A stretch of DNA of 21,818 nt from Anaeromyces robustus (taxonomy: Eukaryota; Neocallimastigomycota; Neocallimastigomycetes; Neocallimastigales; Neocallimastigaceae), in the NCBI GenBank assembly GCA_002104895.1, contig MCFG01000245.1, positions 85,001 to 106,818 on the forward strand, given 5' to 3'. A program made the translations under genes and the position numbers. The notes beneath the pieces are model-generated. The model saw nothing but the letters and a program-made list of their open reading frames with translations. It did not search any database and was not told where the DNA came from. Position 1 is the first letter of the stretch. Every line of letters starts with the position of its first letter. This document shows, piece after piece, positions 1-9,312 of this stretch.

Positions 1-754
1 CAAAATATTATAATTAAAAAATATTGAATAAAAAAAAATTAAATAGAAAAAATTTAGGTAAATTATATAGAAAAAATAGAAAAAATAGAAAAAAAAGATA
101 AAAAAATAAAAAATAAAATTTTAATAATTATAGATTTTTATTAAAGTTTAAAAATACTAACAAGAATATATGACATATTAAATTCAGATTTAAAAACTTT
201 AATCATTAGTATAATAAAAATACATAAAAATAAAAAAAAGTTTATACTTTGTGTGTGTGTTTTTTATATTTATAGTAATACACCAGCTCAACACTTCAAC
301 ACTGATTCGTTTTTTTCTTTTATTTAATAGTGTATTATATAAAATTTTCTTATTATTAAAATAGCTATATATAATGACCCAACAAAATTATTATATATTT
401 AATAATATTATTTATAAAAATAAGATATAATGATAAGTAATAATATAATTTTTTGTTGTAAATATATGGAAAAAAATAAATTTAATAAAGTATTTTTCTT
501 TTTTCATGTATAGTATTATATACTATCATATCATCTTTAAGTAGTTATAATGAATTCTACTAAAAGTAGACATCATAAATATTAAATAATACAAACAAAG
601 ATGGCTTTTTATTTTTATATTTTATATTTTTTTTTTTTATTTTTATTTTATTTTTTTTTTTTTGTATTTATAATATATTAATATTATTACTAACGTATAT
701 ATTGTTTTATATTGTTTTTTTTTTCTACAAAGATATATTAATAATAATATATCA

Positions 755-960
755 ATTTATTTATTTATTTATTTATTTACTTATTTTATTGTTTGTTATT
801 ATATTTTATTTATTAATATTTATTTTATTATATATCTATTTATTTATATATAGATTTATTTATTTATTTTATTATATTTATTTATTTGTTTATTTATTGA
901 TTCATTTATTTATTTTATTATAATTATTTATTTGTTTATTTATAGATTCATTCATTTATA
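755..960. repeat. Degenerate (ATTT)n microsatellite
   Basis: Period-4 ATTT repeats on the + strand, interrupted by GTTT, ATAT and ATTC variants. The open frame that runs through it (Phe-Ile-Tyr-Leu repeats) is a by-product of the repeat and not a gene. Confidence 0.9.
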
Positions 961-2577
961 TTTTCTTATTTAATAATTAAATTGATTAATAATATTTATA
1001 ATATTTATAATATTTATAATAGTTTTAATATTTATTTTAAATGTGGTTTATATTAATTATTATATATAATTAAAATTTATTTATATTAATATTTGAATAT
1101 CCATCATTTAACTTGATAATATATTTTTATAATTATTAAATTAAATTAAATATAAAATATTAATATATTATAAAATATATTTATAAATCTATTAAAAGAT
1201 TGAAAAAGTTTATTTATAACTTTTTTATTTGAATGAATTGTAATATATTGGAATATTATAATATAATTAATGGATATTTATATCAAAATAATTTTAAATA
1301 TTTAATATATATAGATTAGAATGCTTTATATATAATAATTAATTAATTTAAATTAACTATTATATTTTACATATATTATGTATATATTATAATATAAAAA
1401 ATAAAATAATAAAATAACATAAAATAAAATAAAATAAAATAAAATAAAATTGTTTTATATACAAAATAAATTATATTTATTGAATTAAAATATTTATAAT
1501 AAAAAAAAAAAAAATACAAATATTGGTTTTTCCTATTAATATTTTATATATTACTTTATATATTATAATATTATTGTAAAATATGTATTCATTATAATTT
1601 ATATTTATTTATTTATATTGTATATTTATTATTAATTATTTAATTTTTCTTAAAAAAAAAAAAAAAAAAAATTATATATTAATTTTTAAAATTTAATTTT
1701 TTTTTTTTTTTTTAAATATTTAGGAAGAAAAGATTGTTCAGACAAGATTACTGAATCAAAAAAAAAAAAAAAAAGGAAAGTAAAAAAAAAGAGTAAAAAG
1801 TAATAAGAGAACAAAATATAATTTTTTTCTTAGTGATATATAAACATTCCATAAAATAAATACTAAAAATTAACAGTAAATTTAAAAATATTATATCAAG
1901 AAATAAAAGTATATTATTATAATATTTTTATTTGGATAAAAAAAAAGGTAAAATTTATATATATATATTTTATTTCATCTTACAAATATTGTAGTTTTTT
2001 TTTTTAAATTTTGTTGCGAAGAATATACATATAAATATATATAATTATTTTGTTTTTTAAAATATCTATATATATATTTTTTAAAATTTTCCATTTAATA
2101 TAAATTTTTGTATTTTTATTCATTATATTTTATATTTTTAGTAGGTGAATTTTAAATATATTTTCTTTTTCTTTTTTCTTTCTATTATATATATAATAAA
2201 TACTTTTTATATATTAATACATACAAATTACTAATATTAAATAATTATATATTATATATTAATATTTAGAATTCAAAAATTAATTAAAATAAATTTTTAG
2301 AATTCATTAATCAAAATATTTCTAATATAATAAATGTATTTTTAACAAAAGAAAATAATTCAATAAATTTATTTTTAAATTGTTAACAATAAAAAAATAT
2401 AATTTTTATTTTTTTATTTACTTTACTTTTAATATATTAGATAAGTTACCAGTACAAAAAAAAAAAAGAAAAAGTAAATAAATTGTAATATATATATGAA
2501 CAATACATAACATAACAAGAAAAATAAAAAAAAATAATAATAATAATAAAGTAAAACAAAATAAAACAAAATAAAAT

Positions 2578-2581
2578 AAAA

Positions 2582-2616
<35 letters not shown>

Positions 2617-2619
2617 ATA
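2578..2619. repeat. (AAAT)n microsatellite upstream of SPX-RING gene
   Basis: About ten clean tetranucleotide units following AAAAC/AAAAT pentamers, about 255 bp before the SPX-RING start codon, so probably in its promoter or leader. Confidence 0.9.
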
Positions 2620-2874
2620 CATATTTATATATATAAAAACAGTAAAAAAACTTAAATAAGTGTAAATAAAAAAAAAAAAAAGAGTTATAAAATATTATAA
2701 GAAAAAAAAAAAATTACATAATATATAATATATATAATAAATTAACAAAAAAAAAAAAAAAAAAAAAACAATATATATAACAGTTAAATAATTCAAAAAA
2801 TATTAAAACAAAATAAATATTACATAACAGAAAAATATATTTGATAATAACTATTATTATTTTTGGAAATCAAA

Positions 2875-4962
2875 ATGAAATTTGCTAAAACATTACAAAT
2901 GACAGCCAATACTCTGCCTGAAGAGTATAAAGGTCAAGTGTTAAACTATAAGAAATTCAAGAAATCAATTAATAAAATTGTTAATAATCTTGAAAGTACA
3001 GGTGTATATGAAATTCCAGAAAATGAAAAGTGCAAAGTTATTTATTCACTTTCAAATAAAGATAACAAAGGTGGTGAAGGTGAAATTAAATCATCTTTAA
3101 TTTTGTATATTGATAAAGATTATGTTGCAGAGCTTTCACAGAAAGATGCTTTAGAATTAAATTCAGAAGAAATTACTATTGACCCAAAACTTAAAGAAGT
3201 TATTGAATTAGCTGATGATCTCCCAATAGAACAAGAGAAAGTAACAAAGGAAAGAATTTTAAGATCTTTTCAAATTTCAGATAATAGTAAAAATGAATTT
3301 ACTTTTAATAAACAACTTCCATTAAAAAGATTATCACGTCATGCTAATTCAGATGATAAAGAACCAAAATCAGCTGATGGAATGAGAAGAAAAACTTTAA
3401 GTAATACTTCAACATCTAAAAATGATTGTCAATTAAAGAGAAGTAAAAGTGATGGTGATAAAATGGCTAATTATAAGTTAAAATCACCAATTATAAAAGA
3501 AGAAGAAGAAGAAATAACAATGGAAAAGGGAAAAGGTGAAGTAAAACCATTAGAAGAAATTCCATTATGTGATGAACCAACTAGTCCAATTAGTAGTCCA
3601 GTTTCAAGTCCAATTACTAGCCCAATAACTAGTCCAATAACTAGTCCAATAACTAGCCCAATAACTAGCCCAATAACTAGTCCATTAACTAGTCCAATAA
3701 CTAGCCCAATAACTAGTCCTATATCAAGTCCTATATCTAGTCCTATAACTAGCCCATTAACTAGTCCAATAACTAGTCCAGTAAATTTACCAACTACTAA
3801 TAATATTGAAGCAACATCCTCTTCAACTTCAACTTCAACACAGAAGGAAATCAATCATGATAATGTTGTTAATGTTGTTATTAGTGATACCAATAATAGT
3901 ATTAAGGATAATATACCAACATTAAATAAATCCGATGATATTATTATTAATAATAATACTAATGATGAACAAAAAAAAGAAGAAGAAGAAGAAGAAGTTG
4001 ATGATGCTATAGATTGTACTGTTGGACAAAATAATAATTTATCTGATGAAAATGCAGCTAAAAATACTATGAAATCATTACAAGTATTATTAGAAGCAGA
4101 TGCACAATTTTTAAATGAATTAGCTGCTTCACTTTCACAACTTAGTGCCTTCCAAGATGAATATAAAAAAGTTTTTGAAACTAAAATTAATTTAATGGCA
4201 AATATTTTATCAGAAGTATCATCACCAAATATGAAAGATACTTATCGTTGGAGAGAAATATTAGGTATCTATGTAGAATCTAATATTTGGAAATATAGAG
4301 GAAAAGATAGAACACCCGATGAAGTTTTAGAACAATTAAAAATTTTTGAAAAAAGAATTGAAAAAATTAATAAGAGATTTAAAACTAAAAAATCACAAAT
4401 GTTATTAAAAGAATTTATTCAATTAAATTATGATATTGTAGCTATTAAACGTTTCTATGAATTAAATCAAACTGCTGTTTATAAAATTTTAAAGAAACAT
4501 GATAAACGTACTCATTTATTAGCAAGTGAAGGTTTCCCAAAATTTGCTAGAGATGAAACATTCTTTAAAGATAATATTGTTAGATCTTTAGTTTTCCAAA
4601 TTTCATCACGTTTATTAAATGTCATTCCAAATCCAGAAGAATATTATTGTCCTATTTGTAGAGAAATTTCATATAAACCTATACGTTTAGATTGTGGACA
4701 TTTATATTGTTTAAGATGTTTACTTAAAGCTAAAAAGCTTAATATTAGAGATTGTCCAATTTGTCGTGAACCAGAAGCTGTTTATAATGCTGATAGTTCA
4801 AATCTTGATACAAAACTTATGCGTAAATTAAAACATGAATTCCCAAGAGAAGTTAAAGAAAAAATAATAGATAATAGAAGTTCAAAAGCTAAAGAAGAAT
4901 CTGAAGCTTTACTTCATATGTATGGTTATGGTTCAGGACCAAATCAATGTATAGTTATGTAA
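2875..4962 (+). CDS. SPX-RING E3 ubiquitin ligase with CaaX-like C-terminus
   Basis: A 695-residue single-exon protein. It opens with the SPX signature (MKFAKTLQ, then LPEEYKGQVLNYKKFKK); the SPX domain resumes at about residue 400 after a disordered insert and ends with YKILKKHDKRT at 536-546, whose lysines correspond to the inositol-pyrophosphate pocket of SPX domains. A C3HC4 RING follows, with C592, C595, C607, H609, C612, C615, C627 and C630. The insert has acidic runs and 17 (T/S)SPx units at 236-303. The protein ends Cys-Ile-Val-Met, a CaaX box of the farnesyl type. SPX-RING proteins (fission yeast Pqr1, plant NLA) ubiquitinate phosphate transporters according to phosphate status; the same job is inferred here. 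The in-frame codon 12 bases upstream at 2863 is TTG, so the ATG at 2875, which begins the conserved SPX motif, is taken as the start. A T-rich tract follows the stop directly. Confidence 0.95.
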   Translation: MKFAKTLQMTANTLPEEYKGQVLNYKKFKKSINKIVNNLESTGVYEIPENEKCKVIYSLSNKDNKGGEGEIKSSLILYIDKDYVAELSQKDALELNSEEITIDPKLKEVIELADDLPIEQEKVTKERILRSFQISDNSKNEFTFNKQLPLKRLSRHANSDDKEPKSADGMRRKTLSNTSTSKNDCQLKRSKSDGDKMANYKLKSPIIKEEEEEITMEKGKGEVKPLEEIPLCDEPTSPISSPVSSPITSPITSPITSPITSPITSPITSPLTSPITSPITSPISSPISSPITSPLTSPITSPVNLPTTNNIEATSSSTSTSTQKEINHDNVVNVVISDTNNSIKDNIPTLNKSDDIIINNNTNDEQKKEEEEEEVDDAIDCTVGQNNNLSDENAAKNTMKSLQVLLEADAQFLNELAASLSQLSAFQDEYKKVFETKINLMANILSEVSSPNMKDTYRWREILGIYVESNIWKYRGKDRTPDEVLEQLKIFEKRIEKINKRFKTKKSQMLLKEFIQLNYDIVAIKRFYELNQTAVYKILKKHDKRTHLLASEGFPKFARDETFFKDNIVRSLVFQISSRLLNVIPNPEEYYCPICREISYKPIRLDCGHLYCLRCLLKAKKLNIRDCPICREPEAVYNADSSNLDTKLMRKLKHEFPREVKEKIIDNRSSKAKEESEALLHMYGYGSGPNQCIVM
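3580..3783 (+). repeat. 12-bp coding minisatellite, 17 (T/S)SPx units
   Basis: Seventeen head-to-tail 12-base units of the form ACTAGtCCaATA encode TSPI with TSPL, SSPI, SSPV and TSPV variants (residues 236-303 of the SPX-RING protein). Synonymous changes (agt/agc, cca/cct) spread through the array show it is maintained as protein and not a brand-new expansion. Each unit carries a Ser-Pro proline-directed kinase site. The long antisense open frame over this stretch is a shadow of the repeat. Confidence 0.95.
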
Positions 4963-5126
4963 TAAACTTTTTTTTTTTTTTTTTTTCCTTCTTTTTCATT
5001 TTCTTTTCTTTTTTTTATTTAATTTAATTTAATTATTATTATTATTTTATAATAATTAAATTAAAGTAAATATTAATATAATGTAATAAAATATAATATA
5101 ATAATAAAAAAAAATAATATAATAAT

Positions 5127-5163
<37 letters not shown>

Positions 5164-5276
5164 AAAATTTAAATATATGTATATATATATTTAAAAGGAA
5201 GAAATTGAAAATAATATATATATATATATTTTATTATTATACATATTAAATATTGGTATATTTATTAACTCTAAAA

Positions 5277-5311
<35 letters not shown>

Positions 5312-5678
5312 ATAATTAATTCCTAAATCATTATAATTAAATAATTGTTTCATTGAAAGAAATAATAATAATAATAATAATAGAATAATATTATTAATGC
5401 TATCCCCAAGAATCATAATTTATAATTTTAATTTTTTATTTTTTTATTTTTTATTTTTATTTTTGTTTAATTAATATAGTACTATATATATATATATATA
5501 AAAGAAATATTTTTTTTTTTTTAATTACAAATTCGAAATTTGAAATCCAGCATTACTACACATATATTTAAATTATTAAAGTAAAAATATAGATAGAATT
5601 TATAATAAATAATTATATAATATATAAGTAATAACAAATCATTCATTTATATAAATGTAATATTATTATTATATATAA

Positions 5679-5712
<34 letters not shown>

Positions 5713-5713
5713 G
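5679..5713. repeat. T18A17 homopolymer palindrome
   Basis: A run of T is directly followed by a run of A, giving a self-complementary 34-base tract in the intergenic region downstream of the SPX-RING gene. Confidence 0.9.
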
Positions 5714-6258
5714 ACACAAAAATCGTATTAAAAACATAAACGTACAACAACATCAAAAAAATAAAAATAAAAATAAAAAAAAAAAAAAAATTAAAAAAAA
5801 ATTAAACAAATTAAGCAAAATAAATAATAAAAATAACAAAAAGTATCTTATTTACCTAGAAATCATTAATAATTAAATATTTTAATAAATCATAAAAATC
5901 ATCATTCATCAAATTTAATAATATCAGAGAAAAACAAAAAAATAAGTAATAATTAATAAGTAATAATTAATAATTAATAATTAATAACTAATAAAAATAA
6001 AAAATAAAAAATAATAATAATAAAAAAATTAATAATAAAATTAATTATTAGTATATAAAAAAATCTATTATTATTATAATAATAATATATATATATATAT
6101 ATAAAAAACACTCATACACAACACACACACACATATATATATATAGTATTATGATAATAAAAAAATTAGAACAAAAGATCATAATAATATTAACTTTTTT
6201 TTTTTTTTTATTAAAAAAGTAAAAAATTAAAAAAAAAAATGTAAAAACCAACAAAAAA

Positions 6259-6329
6259 AAATATTAATAAATAAAATATTAATAAATAAAATATTAATAA
6301 ATAAAATAAATAAATAAATCTTAATAAAA

Positions 6330-6385
<56 letters not shown>

Positions 6386-6408
6386 AAAAAATTAGATAAA
6401 TAAATAGA

Positions 6409-6439
<31 letters not shown>

Positions 6440-6480
6440 ATATATATATATATATATAAATAAATAAATAAATAAATAAA
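6259..6480. repeat. 15-bp repeat grading into (AAAT)n
   Basis: Three copies of a 15-base unit built on aaaatattaataaat lead into a long AAAT array, which is split by ATAG variants and a (TA)n stretch at about 6441-6459. It is probably a single locus that grew by slippage. Confidence 0.85.
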
Positions 6481-7264
6481 TAATCCTTTTTTAATTTTTT
6501 TCTTTTATACCGTTTTTTTTTATACCGTTTTTTTCATATAAATAATAATAAAAAAAAAAAGGAATTTATATGATTATAGATGTTTGTGTGATTGATATGA
6601 TTTCAATTTTTTTTATATAAAATATATATTAATAAACAAATAATTGGAGTGTGACTGATTTGATTTCTTTTCATAGATAAATGATCAATTTTTTATTTTT
6701 TTTTTTTTTTTTTATTTTTTATTCAATTTTTCCTTTTAATCCTTTTTTTTTTCCCTTTTTTTTTTATTACATATATAAATTTCTTTGATTATAGGTAAAA
6801 AAAATGTGACATGACATGACTTGATCTCTTTTTTTATATATATAATAATATAAAAAAAAAATTTATTTATTATTGTGCTTTTAAATTATTTTTAATATAG
6901 ATGACATTTATTATGGACCAGTCAACATTTAAAAAAAATAATTTAATTTAAATAATTATATTTTTTCTTTGAACATTCTATACAAAAAAAAATGGATTTT
7001 TTAAATATATTAAATTTATTAAAAAATTATTTATTAATTAAATTTTTAAATCATTAAATCATTAAATTTTAAAATTATATTATTTTATCCTACATATTAA
7101 TTATATATTTATATATATTTATATAAATATTTATTATATTTTTTTAATTATAACCCACTATATTAAATCAAAAAAAAAAATTTATTTTTGTTTTCCTTTT
7201 TTTTTATATTATGATTTTTTTTTATCAAGGCCTCGAGGTTATTTAATATTACCTTTTTTAGTTG

Positions 7265-7297
<33 letters not shown>

Positions 7298-7414
7298 GAA
7301 AATTAATCAAATAAAAATAATAAAATAAATGATAACATTTTTTTTTATTTTTCAATAATGTTAATTGACAATTTTGTATATATTAATCATTTTAAAGATT
7401 AAACTTAAATAATA

Positions 7415-7431
7415 CTAAATAAATAAATAAG

Positions 7432-7486
<55 letters not shown>

Positions 7487-7647
7487 GTAAATAAATAAAT
7501 AATAAGTGAATAAATATTTAAATAAATAAATTAATAAACTAATAATAAGTAAATAAATAATAAGTAAATAAATATTTAAATAAATAAGTAAATAAATATT
7601 TAAATAAATAAATAAATAAATATTTAAATAAATAAGTAAATAAATAT

Positions 7648-7687
<40 letters not shown>

Positions 7688-7920
7688 ATCAATCAATCAA
7701 TAAATAAATAAATAAATCAATAAATCAATCAATCAATCAATAAATAAATAAATAAATAAATTAATAAATAAATAAATAAATAAATAAATATTTAAATAAA
7801 TTAATTAATAAAATAATAAGTAAATAAATAAATAAATATTTAAATAAATTAATTAATAAACTAATAATAAGTAAATAAATAAATAATAATAAATGAATAA
7901 ATAATAAAATAAAAATAATA
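7415..7920. repeat. Compound AAAT array with higher-order units
   Basis: About 500 bases of period-4 AAAT sequence carrying recurring variants: aagtaaataaatatttaaat blocks, an AATC-rich segment at about 7688-7740, and a longer block (ttaattaataaactaataataagtaaa type) seen near 7526, 7800 and 7850. The variants recur together, so parts of the array were duplicated as larger units and not only by single-unit slippage. The antisense Leu-Phe-Ile-Tyr open frame is a by-product. Confidence 0.85.
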
Positions 7921-8291
7921 AATATTTATATATATAATATTGAATTTCTTTATATTTAAATTTTTTATTTTTATTATAATAATTATTTTATTATTAATAT
8001 ATATATATTTGTTATTTAAAAATATACTAATAATAACACTTTTATTATTATGAAATTATTTGATTGTTATTACAATATATTATTATTTTTTTTTTAAATT
8101 ATTGGTATGTTATTAAATAATAATATAATAATAATATAATTTATTACTATTATCATTATCATTATCATTATAATTATAAATTATTATTATTATTTTGAGT
8201 TGGTATGTATCATTAAATAAAGTGATAAATTCATATTAATATTATAAATATGTTTACTATTACAATTATTAGTTCTTGTTAATAAATATTT

Positions 8292-8323
8292 AAAAAAAAA
8301 AAAAAAAAAACTTTTTTTTTTTT
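8292..8323. repeat. A19-C-T12 tract just past the propeller-gene stop
   Basis: On the - strand this reads A12-G-T19 starting nine bases after the stop codon, so the transcript would have a 3' A/U hairpin or a U-rich end signal. A similar A10-C-T11 element lies just inside intron 1 of the C2 gene (about 11747-11768). Confidence 0.8.
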
Positions 8324-8331
8324 CTTTTATA

Positions 8332-8601
8332 TTATTCATTTATAATTAATTCAGAAACTTGAAGTTCTCCATCAACACTAACTGTGATTATTCGTAGTAT
8401 GTTTGGATTGAAAAGATAAACATTAAAATCATATATCCAATCTGATGTATTAAAGGTATATATTAACTAATATTTATATATATATATATATATAAAGAAA
8501 AAGAAAAATAAATTAAATTAATAAATAGGTTATATAAAACAAATATATACAATATAATAATATTAATAATATTAATAATTAATTATTAATTATTATTATT
8601 C

Positions 8602-8641
<40 letters not shown>

Positions 8642-9277
8642 TATATATATAATTACACTTCTACTAAAGTAAAATTTTAATCCATTAAATTGTCCTGAAC
8701 ATATAATCACATCTTGTTCTTTTGATATACTAGGAATATTAATCGTTTTCATTTTATTAATATATTCATTTAATTCAATTAACGGATAAAGCTAAATATT
8801 ATTATTAAATATTATTATTTATATATTCATAAATATAAATATAAATTATGATTAATATATTATATTTTTTAATAAATATTATAAATATAATATATAATTG
8901 TATAAAATAAAAATAAATACTATTATATACCTTATAATTATTTATTATATAAATATTTCCATTCTTACAGCCTATTAAGATATCTTGGTTTTCACTACTT
9001 AAAATTGAACCTGTACATATCTATTATCATAAAATAAAATAATATAATAAAAATATATAAAAAGGATAAAGGATTAATTATTTTGTTAATAATATTAATA
9101 TTTTTTTTTATTATTAAAACTATTATTATTTTATATATTATATTAAGAGGATAAAAATCTTTAAAAAGATATAATTATTAATAAAATATTATTATTATAT
9201 CTTTTTTTATGAGTATTAAATAAATTTAAAACATTTTTAAATATTATTTAATTCTTATTATTTCTTATAATAATGTG

Positions 9278-9312
<35 letters not shown>

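Larger units (their letters stand above)
1..2874. other. Gene-poor A/T-rich upstream region
   Basis: No gene could be supported here. The region holds poly-A and poly-T runs, degenerate (ATTT)n sequence around 755-960, a TAAAA pentamer run near 1400-1450, a short (GT)n at 250-260 and an (AAAT)n array at 2578-2619. The last few hundred bases are purine-rich (A with scattered G and T) and probably contain the promoter and 5' leader of the SPX-RING gene, but no TATA box can be told apart from the background. Two G+C-richer scraps (276-308 and 1724-1783) look like exons and are discussed as findings. Confidence 0.7.
4963..8331. other. Gene-free convergent intergenic region
   Basis: This lies between the 3' ends of the SPX-RING gene (+) and the propeller gene (-), and no gene is supported. 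From left to right it holds a pyrimidine-rich 3' flank (4969-5025), A31 at 5131-5161, A32 at 5278-5309, T18A17 at 5679-5713, a (CA)n/(TA)n patch near 6115-6145, AAAT arrays at 6259-6480 and 7415-7920, and T29 at 7265-7293. A less monotonous stretch at 6560-6950 has a degenerate repeat, and there is a G+C-rich island at 7227-7240. Confidence 0.75.

Noticed and set aside
274-312. tRNA-like stretch (reverse strand gagctggtgta resembles a D-arm)
   Set aside because: No B box, anticodon stem or acceptor pairing could be found.
374-430. 18-residue ATG frame (MTQQNYYIFN...)
   Set aside because: A/T composition matches the surroundings and there is no splice or conservation evidence.
702-923. Phe/Ile/Tyr/Leu-rich open frames over ATTT arrays (also 7415-7696, 14308-14529, 18963-19358)
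   Set aside because: (ATTT)n has no stop in any frame on one strand, so such frames arise automatically; no coding composition.
2863-2874. Upstream in-frame extension of the SPX-RING protein (TTG start, MEIK)
   Set aside because: TTG is not a usual nuclear start, and the SPX domain signature begins exactly at the ATG at 2875.
3471-3854. Antisense open frame with Gly-Leu-Val-Ile-Gly-Leu repeats
   Set aside because: It is the reverse reading of the 12-bp (T/S)SPx minisatellite inside a well-supported gene; no independent coding signal.
7415-7920. CRISPR-like alternation of repeats and spacers
   Set aside because: Units are degenerate tetranucleotide repeats without unique spacers, and the genome is eukaryotic.
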